From Schoenoplectus triqueter (taxonomy: Eukaryota; Streptophyta; Magnoliopsida; Poales; Cyperaceae): 64,000 nucleotides of DNA. Positions 1-12,276 of this stretch are shown in pieces. The DNA is taken from contig CAXKVV010000187.1 of NCBI GenBank assembly GCA_964058805.1, positions 1 to 64,000 of the forward strand, given 5' to 3'. Numbering within the stretch: the stretch's first letter is position 1; each line of letters opens with the position of its first letter. The notes under the pieces are model-generated. The model was given only the letters and a program-made list of their open reading frames with translations. It was not told the DNA's origin and ran no database searches. The position numbers were made by a program, and so were the translations under genes.

Positions 1-149
1 ATTGCATAGTGGAGTTGGTTAATGTCAGGGAGGCACTGCACCATCTAAGAACTAATACCACTAGTAGGTACCACAATATTGGTAGGTTCACTGTCACTGT
101 TAACAAACAACTGATGATTCTCTGTTTTCTTTTGTTTTTTGGTTTCTAG

Positions 150-1044
150 CAGTACAATTTTGTTGGTCGAATCCTAGGTCCAAGAGGAAACTCTCTGAAA
201 CGTGTGGAGGCGAGCACTGACTGTCGTGTTCTTATCAGAGGCCGGGGAAGCATCAAAGACCCTGCTCGGGTATGCTTGGTACACTTACTCTATACAGACC
301 TTATCAAAATATTTGGTCTTCATATTCTGCATAAGGAATGATGCTTAAAATATTTTATAACTGAAGGAAAACATCTTTAAGAAAAAATGCTGTGAATTAT
401 TTTTTTATTTGGTTTTGCAAAATTATACCTGTCCATCATTTAGTGAACAGGAAAAACAGATATTGAGTTACCTCAATTACTCATTTTATAACTTCATACC
501 ACAGGAGGAGATGATGAGAGGGAAACCCGGGTATGAGCACCTGAATGAACCCCTCCACATTTTAGTTGAGGCTGAGCTTCCTGTTGAAATTATTGATGCA
601 CGACTCATGCAAGCCCGTGATATTTTGGAGGACCTTCTCAAGCCTGTGGTAACTACCCTATTATCCCTTTTTTGTACTATTTGGTTACAAGCCTTTTGTT
701 TTCTTGACTTTTCTTTTAGCTCATGAGGTCATCAAACAAGTTTGTGTTGAGCATAATTTAATTTAGCCCTAGATAACATTCACCATAGAAGCTCTCTTTT
801 GTTTCTATGTCCTCATACAAGTCAATTAGCCCAACTATGCTTACAACTTCTGAGTGGGACATGTTTATTTTTACTTTTACCCCTATTTTAGGATGAATCA
901 CAAGATTTCTACAAGAAGCAACAGCTAAGAGAACTTGCCATGCTGAATGGTACACTTCGTGATGAAGGGATGCAGAGGTCAGGCTCGGCCTCTCCTTTTA
1001 ACAATAACAGCCTCGGCATGAAGAGAGCCAAAACAAGGGGGTAA
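150..1044 (+). CDS. KH/STAR (quaking-like) RNA-binding protein, 3' part of gene
   Basis: Three in-frame exons are visible: 150 (or 153)-269, 505-648 and 892-1044 (stop TAA), with GT/AG borders. They give about 138 residues: the end of a maxi-KH domain with the GXXG-type loop [11 protein letters not shown], then [20 protein letters not shown], the QUA2-like helix [16 protein letters not shown], and a basic tail ending MKRAKTRG. Plant STAR proteins of this kind resemble Arabidopsis At5g56140/At3g08620; they bind single-stranded RNA and are thought to act in RNA processing or stability. The N-terminal exons lie left of the window, so the CDS is partial. The first acceptor is a TAGCAG tandem, so the exon may start at 150 (adding a Gln) or at 153. 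Family assignment is firm; the exact orthologue is inferred. Confidence 0.92.
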
Positions 1045-2851
1045 AACTGACATGTCATATAAAGTGTAAAAGAGTAATTATATGGTTAGGCCTTCTATTC
1101 AGTCTGGTATGTATCTGGTCTAACCTTTGGTTGGTATGATATGCTGAGTGATGTCATGCCTAGCTAGCGGGGCACTGGCACCCGGTGCTCTGCTAACTTA
1201 AATACAAATTAATATGTCGACTGGATGTTATATGCTTATGGTTTGTTGCTGGTTCATTTATTATTTTTATGGGTGGTAGTGAAAACTGAGCCATTTTTGT
1301 GTCACTTTGGTCGTTATGTTGGCATAGCATGAGCCCTAATGTTGGGTTTGTGTAGTTATGTTAATTTTTAGTCAAAAAGAAAAAAAAAATAGAAAAAGTT
1401 AGTGAGTTTTTGGTTAAATGGTATTGTAGAGTTGTAGAACTTGTATTATTGTTATTATTATTATAGAAATGTTGCCGTGTAATGTTATTAATTGAAAAAA
1501 ATGAAAAAAAAATAACTGTTTATTTTATGTATAAACATATTCTGTATTGTTCTCTTAACTAATTCTGTGTAGATTGCTTGTGCAAAAAATGGTTAGTTTT
1601 GAAAGAAAGAGATTTATCAGGATGGAGAATTTGTACTTGCTTGATATCTGAATGTTAAAGAACTATATTAATTTTTAGGATAGAGGATGGGTTGAGTGAA
1701 TTATTGATTAGGAGTTGTTGATGGGGTTTTAACAAACGGTTTGCATTTTGAAGGTGGATAGGTTGAATTGATTTTTGTTATGGAGTAGATTGATTTTTTC
1801 CTGACAATTTCATGTAGGTTTTGATATCACAATTTCATGCTTAAAATACATGCAGAACTGCAGAGATGTATACAACATAAACATCTGACTCGATCTACCT
1901 CACTACTCAAAGTCTAACAACAACAACTATATCTGATTGGAAGTTCAAAGTATGTTTAGCTCGGTTTAAACCAACTCCAAGATGGATACAGATCCTGAGA
2001 CCTGTTACAGAGCAGGTTCTCACCAGTACAAGCAATGTATATAAGTTGACAGCTTCTACAAGAAGCAATTGAAAACCAATAATTGTCAGACCACACCCGT
2101 CAAGTGTTCTGCTGAGAAATTCAAGACAAGCACTATGCAAGTCAATAATCAATGTTTTCTTCATGCGATCTCGGTGACAATTATACACATGCCAGAGGAA
2201 ATCTAAGCGCACGGTACGCTAAAATAGGGGCAAGTGGAGTGCAAAGGGACACTAACCTATGTTGGATTTTTCCGAATTCACATACGCTGTCATATTTTTT
2301 TCTATAATAGCAAAATGTCATTAGTTGTTGTCTCATGATGAATGAGACCCACAAAAAAAAGCATCTTTCTCCTTCAAAATCTGTACCGTTAAACAAAATC
2401 CGATACTGTCATAAACGATTATGACAGCGATCTGAAATTTGCCGATCTCTGTGGAGACAGCTCACTTCCATTTCAGTCGGTTTGCTGGATTGTCTAAGTT
2501 TGTCTTTTCTTTTTTGTTGTTTTATGATCTCAACATGAATAAATTGGCCAACAACGGTGGAAGAAAGACTTATAAGCACATCATTACTGAACAATATATG
2601 CTCATGTATCAATGTGAGTACAATAATAATAACAACAACAAAATTTAATATCAAATAAATTAGAATAAATTAAAATTAAAATCAAATCCGAAAGCAGAAA
2701 TATCATAGATCTCAAATGTGAAAAAAATAACATAAAAAATGATAATGATGATGATAATAATTACAATAATGATGATGATGACGACAATACTAATAATAAT
2801 ACAGATATTCATAATAATAATACTAATAGTACTATTAATAATACATACATC

Positions 2852-2899
<48 letters not shown>

Positions 2900-3009
2900 C
2901 ATATACTTTACGGTTCTAGCTCCTAAATTCTAATTCTAAAACCCTAGAATATAAAAAAAAAAATCTAAAAATCTAAAGTCTATACTCTAATGCTAGATTT
3001 TTAACTCCT
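1045..3009. other. KH gene 3' UTR then AT-rich intergenic DNA
   Basis: The first few hundred bases after the stop are the likely 3' UTR of the KH gene; no clear single poly(A) signal stands out. From about 1600 to 2640 I see only short open frames with no recognisable domain on either strand. From about 2630 to 2900 the sequence degrades into AAT/ATG-rich simple sequence. From 2900 to 3009 it is A-rich with repeats of the form TCTAAA. No gene is supported. Confidence 0.6.
2852..2899. repeat. (AAT)16 microsatellite
   Basis: Sixteen uninterrupted AAT units. They are preceded by about 110 bases of imperfect AAT/GAT/ATG trinucleotide sequence (2739-2851). The array lies just beyond the 3' side of the RTE-type LINE remnant, so it may have grown from that element's tail; this link is inference. 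Confidence 0.9.
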
Positions 3010-3436
3010 AGATCATGATTTTGATAAGTTAATCACCATCTTCTAAGCATCCATATCCAAAACAATCTCTTTAGGTACACTTCATTCCTTCAAATCTCCT
3101 TATATTGCTTCTTCCTATGTTAGTCTCGGTCGACCTTTGTCTTTTCTTATGTTTTGGAATGACTTAGAATATTATTGCTACTAGTGCCTCAGAAAGTTTT
3201 TGTTGGATATTACTAAATCATTGCAAATGGTGTTGGACTATCTTCTCTTAAATTGACGCTACCATAAATTTGTTCGTACATCATTATTTCTAATTCGATC
3301 TCTCCTTGTATGACCACATATCCAACATAACATCTGCATTTCGATTATATTCATCTTCTGAATATGTTGGTCTTTTATAGCTCAGTATCCTACGTCATAC
3401 ATTGTGGCAGGTCTAATTGTCCTTCTGTAGAACTTA
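3010..3436 (-). pseudogene. RTE-type LINE remnant (3' end of reverse transcriptase ORF)
   Basis: Read on the minus strand from 3436 downward, the translation starts KFYRRTIRPATMYDVGY. It continues through KDQHIQKMNIIEMQML and CGHTRRDRIRNN to a tail like GRPRLT*EEAI*GDLKE. This is the C-terminal part of the plant RTE-type non-LTR retrotransposon polyprotein, whose canonical words are KFYRTAIRPAMLYG, MLRWMCGHTR and GRPKLTWEE. It has several stops and at least one frame change, so it is dead. The preceding codons (SNKLKTKFY) are found on the far side of the L1 insertion at 10491-10527, so the remnant was split by that insertion. Upstream of 10527 no RTE similarity is visible. Confidence 0.75.
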
Positions 3437-3619
3437 TTTTTTTTTTAAAGTAGCAGACAATATGTCTACTATTAGATTTTATAAATGAAATGTCAAAAGA
3501 GTTATAGGTGTAGTAGGGGAGAGAGATTAAAAAAGATACAGGTGTAGTAGGGGGAGAGATTATGAGAACAGAAACTTATACATAGCATGTACATCGTTCA
3601 CATAATTATTGTGCTATCC

Positions 3620-6600
3620 TAGTGTTCATATTTATATTTCTAACCCTCTTGCATATTGCCCATTGCGCCCTGTATGCTGATATTTCCACCTTCATTACGT
3701 GTATATGTTTTGTCTTCCGTTGGAATATTTGTCTGTTTCGTTCCTTCCAAATTTTCCAAACACCGCCCATTGTTGCTTTGCTATTGTTCCCGCCGCCATG
3801 CACCAGCTCTGCAAGATCGCTGTTGTCCCAGCCGGTGATGTCATTATCTGTGGCAGTGCAGGGTACAGTGCCCGTGCTGTTAGGCACGAGTAGAATAGGT
3901 AGTCGGCTATTTCTTGGCTTGCTGTGGTGCACATGATGCAGGAGTGTATGGCCGATTAATTTTTACGTTGTTTGTTATGTGTGGTTTTGTGCCTGAGTTT
4001 GTAGTTTAATTGGAGAGGCCATAAATTATTTAGGACGGTGTTTGGAATGCTCGGGTTATTGAGGAAGTGATAGTCTGAGTTCACCGTGAATCGACCGATT
4101 GTTGTGAGGTTCCATACTAATGAGTTTTGAGTGTTGTGTTTGGAGGTTACGTCCATGATTGGTTGTATTTTGCGGATATCACTTAGGAAGAATGTTATCG
4201 GTGTGGCCGATAGTCCGGGCTCTGTGGGGATAATTCTGTATAGCGTTATCAACGTAGATTTCCATAGTGAGGGGTCATCATTTTCCGCAATCCATATCCA
4301 TTTCGTTAGCATTGCCCAGTTTTGAAGACGAATGTCAATTACGCCTAATTCCCCATAAAATTTTGATAAAGTTACCCGATTTCATGGTACAAGGCAGTGG
4401 CCTCCTGAGAAGCTCGCTGTGGCCTCCCTTCATAAGAATCTCCTAGTAATTTTGATTAAGGTTTGAATCACCCAGTTCAGAAGTAGGAAGGCTTGCATGT
4501 AGTGTAGGGGCATAATATTTAAGATCATATTGGTAAGGACTGCCCTCCCCACCGGCAAAAGATGTTTGTCCATCCATCCTTCTTGTCTTTTTTGTACCGC
4601 CGTAATGAGAGGGGTGTATGCTTCCCTCGATGGTCGATGGACAGTCAATGGAAGGCCCAAATAGGTTGTTGGTAAGTTTAGTTTGTAGCAATGCTTGATG
4701 GTCTCTATGATAGGGATGATGTCGTCGGGTATAGCTATGGGTAGATATCCGCTCTTGTTTAGGTTCGTTTTGAGTCCCAAAATTTCCCCAAATTATTGCA
4801 AAACTTGATGTATAATTTTAACGTTTGTCGTGTGTGTCGGGTTATGATGGCGGTGTCATAGACGAATTGGAGTATGGTTAGGGTCGGTAGTGAAGTTAGT
4901 TGGGTTCGTAGGTTGTCGAAGATGGTCTGGATTAGGTCTATTGCTAAGATGAACATGAGTGGAAATAGTGGGTCCCCCTATTGTAGTCCTCGTTGGTGGT
5001 AAAAATACGCATCTTTGGTTCCATTGACTTTAATGTAGGATGTGGTCGAGATCAGGATGTTTTTTTATCCAAGCTACCCAGAGATTTGGGAACCCCCTGA
5101 CCTTCAAGAATTCCAACAAGTAATCTCAAGATAGATTGTCGAACGCTTTCGCAAAGTCTATTTTAAAGAATATTGATGAGATTCATCTTTTGTGTGAGTA
5201 TGCTATAATTTCTCTAGCGGAGACAAATGTTTGCATTAGTTGCCTATTTTTGATGAATGTTGTTTGGTTCTTGTGGATTAGGTTTGGTAGGTAGGGTTGC
5301 AAACAGTTTGCTAAAATTTTTGTTATAATTTTAGGGATGGCGGAGAGGACACTTATGGGTCGGAGGTCATTGACCGTTGATGTGTCTATTTTTTTAGGAT
5401 AAGAGTGATGTATGCCTGATTTATACGTCAAAGATCTAGGCGGTTATAATAGAAGACAATAACCGCTCGGTAGATGTCATCCCGCGTAATGTTCCAGTAT
5501 GTCTGGAAGAATTCAATCGGGTACCCATCTGGTCCCGATGCTTTGTCTTTGGGTAGGGAGAAGATCGTATGTTTTACCTATTCTAGGATTATTTGGTCAA
5601 TGAGCGGGCATAGGTAGTCGGCACTTCATGTATGCACGTGTGATCTGGTTGTGGAGTGGTTTTGAGTCGGGTATAGGTTGGTGAGACTTGGCTGCTATGA
5701 GGATGTGTGCGTCGTGCCTAATAAGTTCTTGTAATGTTGTATGAACTCCTGAAGGATGATCGGGGTCTGTGTGATCACCTCAGGCTGTTGGTTGTGTTCA
5801 TTGGGTTTGTGGTTAGTTGCTGGATGAAGTTTGTAGCTTGCCTTGCTGAGGCGGCTGCATGGAAATATTTGGTGTTACTGTCCCCATGCTTGAGCCAGTT
5901 CGCATTGGAACATTGCTTTCATTTGACTTCCTGGATGGCAGTGAGGTTGTAGGCATGTGTTCTCAAGTCAATGTGTATTTTTAGCTCATGGTCACCTAGG
6001 GTTCTGATTTCCTCTGTGATATCTAGTAGCCGTATCACATACTTTGTTCATTGCAGCATGTGCTTAAGCCCGTATTATCTCTTATTGGCCCATGATGTCA
6101 TTTTCCGCCTCACCTTGGCAATTTTTTTAGCAAGTCATCGGCTATGTTGGCGATTACCGTAATAGAGTGACAGGTTGTGTGCACTATGTCATTTGCCTTC
6201 ATAGACATAAGCCAGTGTGTTTCAAAGCGAAATGATCTCGTCATTGTGATATCTATTTTTTTGAATTTTAGTCCCAGTGGCATGTGGTCTAACGTGGTCG
6301 TCGGGAGGTCAAATAGGTATGTATGGTGTAAGGCAAGATTGTCCCAATGGTGTGATAGGAAAACACAGTCTAGTTTGAAAAAGAAAGGTTGCGGTCTCTT
6401 GTTGGACCATGTATAGGTGCGGCCATTTAGTGGTAGATCTTGTAGTTGTAGGTCTGTTATCAGCTGGTTGAAGTCAAACATAAAGTGGAGGCTAGGATTA
6501 GTTGAGGTAGTGTCATTAACATCCCTAATTATGTTGAAATCCCCTAGAAGGATCCACGACAGGTCATGCATGCATGCTACAATCCTCAATTCTTGTAAGA

Positions 6601-6969
6601 AGTCGAGTTGCACGCATTGTTGGTCGCCCCATATACATTTGTGATCATAAATTCAAAGCCAAGGTTATTTTTAAACACTACGGTTGTTGAGTACGTAAGT
6701 GTGTAGGTATGTTCGGGGGTAAGGGTGGGTTGCCACGCTATTATCGTTCCACCCCGTGACTCGATGACAGTTTTAGATGTGAATTGGTGAAAGTATGGTG
6801 GTGCAAATGAATAGAACTTATTTAGAGATATAGAATTAAGTTTAATTTCTTGAAGACAGAAGATCACTGCATTTGCGCTCCTAATAGTTTTCTTGACCAC
6901 ATAATATTTTGATGGGTCACCAAGACCCCGTACATTCCAACACAAAATATTCAAATTTTCTAAATTCAT
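3620..6969 (-). pseudogene. L1 ORF2: AP endonuclease, reverse transcriptase, C-terminal domain (degenerate)
   Basis: The frame opens at 6969 with MNLENLNILCWNVRGLG, the standard start of plant L1 ORF2. The endonuclease continues with CLQEIKLNS, LGDFNIIRDVND and DHMPLGLKF (6110-6969). Reverse transcriptase words follow between about 5700 and 4400: LRPISVLSAIPKIITKILANCLQ, LQFVYDTAII at the catalytic box, and TYLGLPLTVHRPSREAY. The C-terminal end (about 3620-4312) has W*NLTTIGRFTV-like zf-RVT sequence and IWKERNRQIF. The polymerase box, normally F/YADD, reads VYDT, so a catalytic Asp is lost. At least six frame breaks separate the pieces. No RNase H domain was recognised. Confidence 0.82.
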
Positions 6970-6999
6970 AGTTCCATAAAACCCTAATTTTCAAAGAAA

Positions 7000-9900
7000 A
7001 GATACAATCATGACACAAAAGCTGCCAGTTGTTGTTGTTGCCGGCAATGGGATGATTATGTCTTGGGATATAGGTTGCAGGTGGGGGTGAGTTCTCTTCG
7101 ACATCGTCTAGGAGGTCCTCATCATCAGTTGATGCGTCGAGATCGTCAATATCTATCCCTTCCTTCATTATGTCATCAGCATAGTCCATCTCCTCATCGG
7201 ACAATGGGAAACCCAAGTCCTACAAGGTGAGGCGTGTATCTGACTGCGGTGGGGCTCGGCTCGATGATTGTCATGCTTCCTGTGGCGGTGGATGTTGTGG
7301 CGGTGCAATGCCGTCAGAGATTGGCATTGCTACAAAGCTACGTATTTTTTATGATGGATTTCTTAGGGGGGGCGGCTGCAAGCGCAGTCTGTGTGAGCTT
7401 GTCCTCCAGACCAGCCTCTTTAATGGCTAGTTTTAACGTTTTGGGTGTGATTGCGGTCTTCTGCCTGGCTTTTGTTTTTGTGGGAGTTGGGATCAGGCCC
7501 GAGTATAGATGTGTTTGCTTGGCCTTGCGTTGGCTATGCCTGAGTATCGGTGGGGGGTCTCTGATGATGGGCATATTTCCCTTCTCCTGCGCTGGTATCT
7601 GGTTAAATTAGCGGCCTTTTTTGTTCTTACCCTTAGAGGCGCTCATACTGGCGCGGGGTGGGGGGGATCATCGGTGCAACCGCGATTGGTTGTTGCATGG
7701 CCGGGGGGATAAGAGGTGTAGGTTTGTGTCATACTGGTCTATGTGTATAGATGCTGTTGTGTGACTGCTAATTGGGGGGCTGGACCTTGTTGTCGGTTGT
7801 GAGCATGCATCTTGGAGATATTACAAGCTATCAGGGGGTAGTCAAACTTCAACTTGTCATCGGGAGAACAATAGACCGCTTGTTGTTGGGCCGATTATTT
7901 TGTATTATGGTGTTTGAGCGGGGACAATGATTTCCTGGGGTGCGCGATCGGGAGGTTAGAGGAGTTGTGGCCCCTGGGGACTGGTCTCCGGCCTAGGAGT
8001 GATGTGTTTGGGAGAGCAGTGTGGGCGCGATCCATGAGCCCTGCTGGGCGGCCCAGTTCTTTTTCTTGTAGTTGGGCCTTGTCTTTATCTAAGTTTTTTT
8101 TATTATTCTAGGCCGTTGCTGGTGCTTTGTCTAATCCCTTGTGTGCAGAAACATTTGAGTCTGAATCATGTGCGTGACCCAAGGTAGGGGTGAGTTTGCT
8201 CTTTGATTTGGCTGGTGCTGAGGATCAGCTGATGCGTGCCTACTCTATAGTAGACTTTTTCTTTGTCAGGAGGTGGTACATGTAGCTTATTAGTGTTTCC
8301 TTCATCATTCTTTGCGGGGCCCGAGGGGGGAGGGGTTGATATGGACCCTGCGACAGGCGAGTTAATCGTTGAACCGGTTAGTACGATACATACCCGATTG
8401 GACGTTTGCACTGTAGTATGGAGATTTGTTTTGTTGTCTTGGATTTGGTGCTTTGGAATGTCAACTCTTCTTTTATCAGGTGTGCTGGTGGTTTTTTGTG
8501 GCTGGCTGTGGTCTTGCAGTTTGTGGATACCGGGGTGGCTACATTTCTTCTTGCCTTGGTTGTCTCTGTGCTTTCCTGGTGCTGATCCACTTGTTGGTTA
8601 TGCAAAGCGGCCAAGACCGCCTAAGTGGTTGCGGATGGTGAGGCTTGGGCATAGAGCTCCAGAATGACATCACGATCGAGGGCAACACGACCTTACGGCA
8701 GGTCTATGGGACACGTTCTGGGGCCGTGAGAGCACTCCTTTGTGGAGGCGGAGGCGCTGCTATTTCTGCCTACGTCCAGCTTTGCAGCAACATATAGTGC
8801 CCAATCCTCATATACGTGGTCAGTAGGGGTGTAATCCATTATGGCTTCAAAAACCGTAGATTCACGGATCCATCCGTTAATGACAATCAGTATAATGAAA
8901 CACCTGCCATTGAGGAAGAGCTCGAGGTTGTGTGGTACTCACGATAGGTTGTCCGTTGCGATGCATAGACGTAGCCTCTCAAACGATGGTACTTCAGCTA
9001 GAGGGGTTGTGCGCTAATATGAGGCCAAATGAAAACGCGAGGGTTGGTACTTCAGCAATGCGGTGGGAGGTCTAAAAGCTCCAACCAGACTTTGAAGCCC
9101 AAAGCTTGCTTTTTAGAGTTGACCGCCGGCGTCCAGAGAAAGAACATGTAGCCAAGGTTGTGTAGCTTTTGATCACATATTAGCGTGAACCCACGGTGGG
9201 TGATATGGGAGTTAAATGTGAGTAGATAATAGGTGCCCGACAGGTGCGATAACTCAAAACCCTATTCCGCGTGGTAGGGCTCGCGTTATGTCCCTATTCA
9301 GCTGGGGGAGGTTGGTGTTTGTGATAAAGCGAGCGTCCACCACGTAGGATTTTGAGAATTTGTCTGTGTCCATGATGAGTTGATTAAAATCTCACAGGAA
9401 GACCCGTGTGTGTCGTGGTCTATCAGCGGGGTACTCTGACAGGTTGGACACACCCCTCAATTGCAGGGCTGGGGGTAGGGGGTTACTTGGCCGACGTAGG
9501 GGACAAATCCTAGCTATATAACCTTGTTGATGATAAGTGCGACATACGATGGGCCCCGAGCACTTGTTCGCTTGGTGGCCATACGCAAAGCATTCAAAGC
9601 ACCGGTTCTCCCAGTATGGGTGTGTCGGATTTGGTGGGGCCGGAAGCCATGTCAGTAGCTTGGTTAGTTGGTGTAGATTGAGGGTGGAGCGGTATCAGTA
9701 GGGCATGTTGACGGGGGAGAGGATGTTGTCTTCGTGTTTAGTCAGCCCCGAGTGGCCTACCGACGGTGGCAAGGCCGACATGGCAGCATTGGGGTTTGTG
9801 TGTATACCGGGCGACTTGTTGTGGACAGTTCGGATGCCCAGGTTCTTTGCATCCCTATCAGATGCCATGCACGCTGCCGTGTATGGCCATAAGCGTGGAT

Positions 9901-10060
9901 TGTGCAAGACGTAGACCGAGACATGTTGTGGAGGTTGTAATCGTCCTTGTAGCTGTTGGGGGACTGGATAGGGGATGGATGCACGTGATGAGGGGGTGTC
10001 TTCAAGGGGTTGGTCGGACTCTTTTTCGGAGACCATGTGCTTCCAAGCTATTTGATAGTT
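7000..10060 (-). pseudogene. L1 ORF1 (gag-like, CCHC zinc knuckle, DUF4283-like region; degenerate)
   Basis: On the minus strand a CX2CX4HX4C knuckle reads CFECFAYGHQANKC at about 9550-9595. A second, damaged knuckle (CRTYHQQGYIARIC, with one Cys and the His replaced by Tyr) follows immediately. Further on, sequence around 9300-8700 is compatible with the RNA-binding DUF4283 region found after the knuckles in many plant LINE ORF1 proteins; that part is an inference from weak similarity. The C-terminal end (about 7216-7000) is strongly acidic (DEEMDYADDIMKEG), as is common at the end of this ORF. The frame is broken many times. It lies directly upstream of ORF2, as expected for an L1. Confidence 0.7.
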
Positions 10061-10490
10061 AGGGTATAGTACGTTGGTGGGTTTTTGATGGGGAAGGGGT
10101 AGTACTTGGGAAGGGTTTGCATGAAGTGCCTTTTGTAGTGCTTATGACGACTTGAGTTTCTGGGGGGAGATTTTCTAGGTCGGTGGGGTAGTAGCGCCGT
10201 ATGTCGCGAGATGTGTCTCATTCGGGAATATCAACATGGGATGTATTGGGACTAACCGTCCTCACACAGTCATTAGGATGTTGTGGCCCATTAGCGGGGG
10301 AGTAGGGGTGCGAAAGGAGAGATTGCTAGGGGGAGATAGGGGTATGGTTGTCACCAGAAAGGGAGGTCGTGGGTTGATCGGGGTAGGGGCGGCCGCGGAA
10401 GTTGTGTTTCGCAATCGCTTCAAAGATCGCCTTTCATCGCTTCAAAAATTGCCTTTCCCACCATACTCTCCAGTTCGTCAACCTTCGATC

Positions 10491-10527
10491 GTAGAACTTA
10501 GTTTTTAGTTTATTTGAGACTTTTTTT
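10491..10527 (-). pseudogene. Upstream half of the split RTE-type LINE remnant
   Basis: The minus strand reads VSNKLKTKFY into the target-site duplication. It continues logically with RRTIRPATMY on the other side of the L1 at 3436. The RTE family has a matching stretch (KLKGKFYRTAIRPAM). Only about a dozen codons remain, and beyond 10527 the similarity stops. The call rests on continuity across the L1, not on this short piece alone. Confidence 0.6.
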
Positions 10528-12276
10528 GTCACAAAAAATGTCAAATATTTATCATCATTTCACCCATTTCGCTCTTATTATTAATACAAAAAAATGTATA
10601 TAAATAATTTTATGTGTAAAATGGTGATAACTTGATAGTTGTTTATTTTATGTGTAAGAGGGTGATAGCTTAACAATTGTTTATTTTGACAACCATAATA
10701 AACAGAATAAAGATTAAATTTTAGAATCAACATTGATTACGTACTTCATATTATCTACATATATCTGCAAGATATTATGATATTTAATTTTGCAGAATAT
10801 TTATAAAGCATTGATGCAATCAAGAATTATAGAGCGCTGCGCATGACTTCAACAACCCAAGTAAATGTTGGTCTCAACCGGTACGCGTAACAACACGTAC
10901 ATATTGCAAGCGGAATTAACTTAAATACCAACTTTTTTAACATGTAAATGAGACCCAAGATGAGAAACATTAGATAATAATCTTTTATTACAGGTTGAAA
11001 GTCTATGTACAGCACAGCGGATTCCTCTCTTTTAGCACCGTGACATCAGACTGTAGAGAAGTAGAAACAGAAATAGAATCAAACATAGAATAAGTAAAAC
11101 AGGTTACCCTTGTGAGTGTTCAAACCTGGGGCCTTTGTGTGCAATTTAACACCCGCCATAAAGATCTGTTAATGTAGATTTCAGGATAGTTAATCTACAT
11201 GAATACAGTGCTCAACAAAATAAGTGATCAACTGATCAACATGGACAATTAATTTAAGCAAAATATAAGAAATAAAGCTCCACACATAAGGTTAAGCCGC
11301 CACAAAGCAAAACATATGCATGCTACATCTATATTAGGAAATTGCATGCAAACATAGGCAAATAAACTATCAGCCACACTGCCAAATTATTTACTTAGCC
11401 TAAACAAAAATATGCTAAGTGACACCATTTATTCTGAGCATCCCGTCAAGCATCAAGGAGACATAATTTTTAGTCTCCCAAGCAGACATTAAATTTCCAG
11501 CACCTCCTAGTTTCAGCACTCCAATATCCAGGCATCCGAACAAACAAAATGCAAGTAATTTTGTCGTGCTTCCTTCCCCTCCACATCTAAAGAGCTCCAA
11601 AACCAACCTAATGGTGGATTGCATGCTTGTACCTATGCATGAATTGAATGAGGTTCACATCGAAGAACCCCTCATAGCATCCATAGACATATAAAACTTG
11701 GCAGAGAAAGATAAGGAGCTATCACCAAAAAGTAATCAAAATTGGGAACTCGGTCATATCCTGTACAGATCTCAAGGTTTGACTGCTTCGCAACTTATTT
11801 TGGTTCCAAAGCCAATGCGGGATGATGTCAAAATGATATGTCCATTTATGAGGACATTTTGGAAATGTTGCGTCCAGTTTGGATATTGTGGACTCCCTGA
11901 ATCCTTGCATTCCACAGAAAATTGATATTCCTCATGAGATGGTTCAGATCTATAGTTCAAAATTCAAATATTATTTGAACTTACAAAGGTCGGGTCACAC
12001 AACAAGCACAAAAGATAATTTTGCATCAAGGACAATATTTAATAAATCATAAGCTTAATTATTAAATAGTTCCTCAATCCTCCAATCACAGCACAACCAT
12101 GGCAAATACGGCCTCAATTGAACGTTTACAGATTCCACAAATGTTAGTAACTAAGACTTCAGGCCATACCTTATATAATACGCACCAACCTAAACACAAG
12201 AACCCTAAACCAACAAACACAGATAAATATATATTAGAGCACCCCTTCACCAAAGCAAACAACAACAACCAACCTC
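10528..12276. other. Intergenic DNA and NF-YC 3' UTR
   Basis: AT-rich, with only short open frames that match nothing I know. The bases below 12277 are the NF-YC 3' UTR on the minus strand; its end is not clear. At about 11095-11165 the minus strand carries CCCCAGGTTTGAACACT, which resembles a polymerase III B box and could be a decayed SINE or tRNA-like piece. The stretch 11400-11960 has somewhat higher GC and might be transcribed, but nothing coding is supported. Confidence 0.5.

Larger units (their letters stand above)
3437..10490 (-). mobile_element. L1-type LINE (non-LTR retrotransposon), apparently full length, inactive
   Basis: A 10-bp direct repeat GTAGAACTTA occurs at 3427-3436 and 10491-10500. 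The left copy is followed at once by T10 (3437-3446), which is the poly(A) tail on the minus strand. Between them lie, in minus-strand order, an ORF1 with CCHC zinc knuckles, an ORF2 with endonuclease and reverse transcriptase, and a short 3' region with a duplicated GGTGTAGTAGGGG motif (3505 and 3541). These are the hallmarks of target-primed insertion of a plant L1. Length is 7,054 bp. GC content is well above the flanks. Multiple stops and frameshifts in both ORFs show it cannot move on its own. Confidence 0.88.

Noticed and set aside
2660..2933. Open frames made almost only of Ile or Met/Ile
   Set aside because: They are translations of the AAT/GAT microsatellite region, not genes.
7234..8667. 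Several plus-strand frames of 65-134 residues in the L1 region
   Set aside because: The GC-rich L1 ORF1 lies on the opposite strand; these frames are antisense shadows with Trp/Cys/Leu-rich nonsense content.
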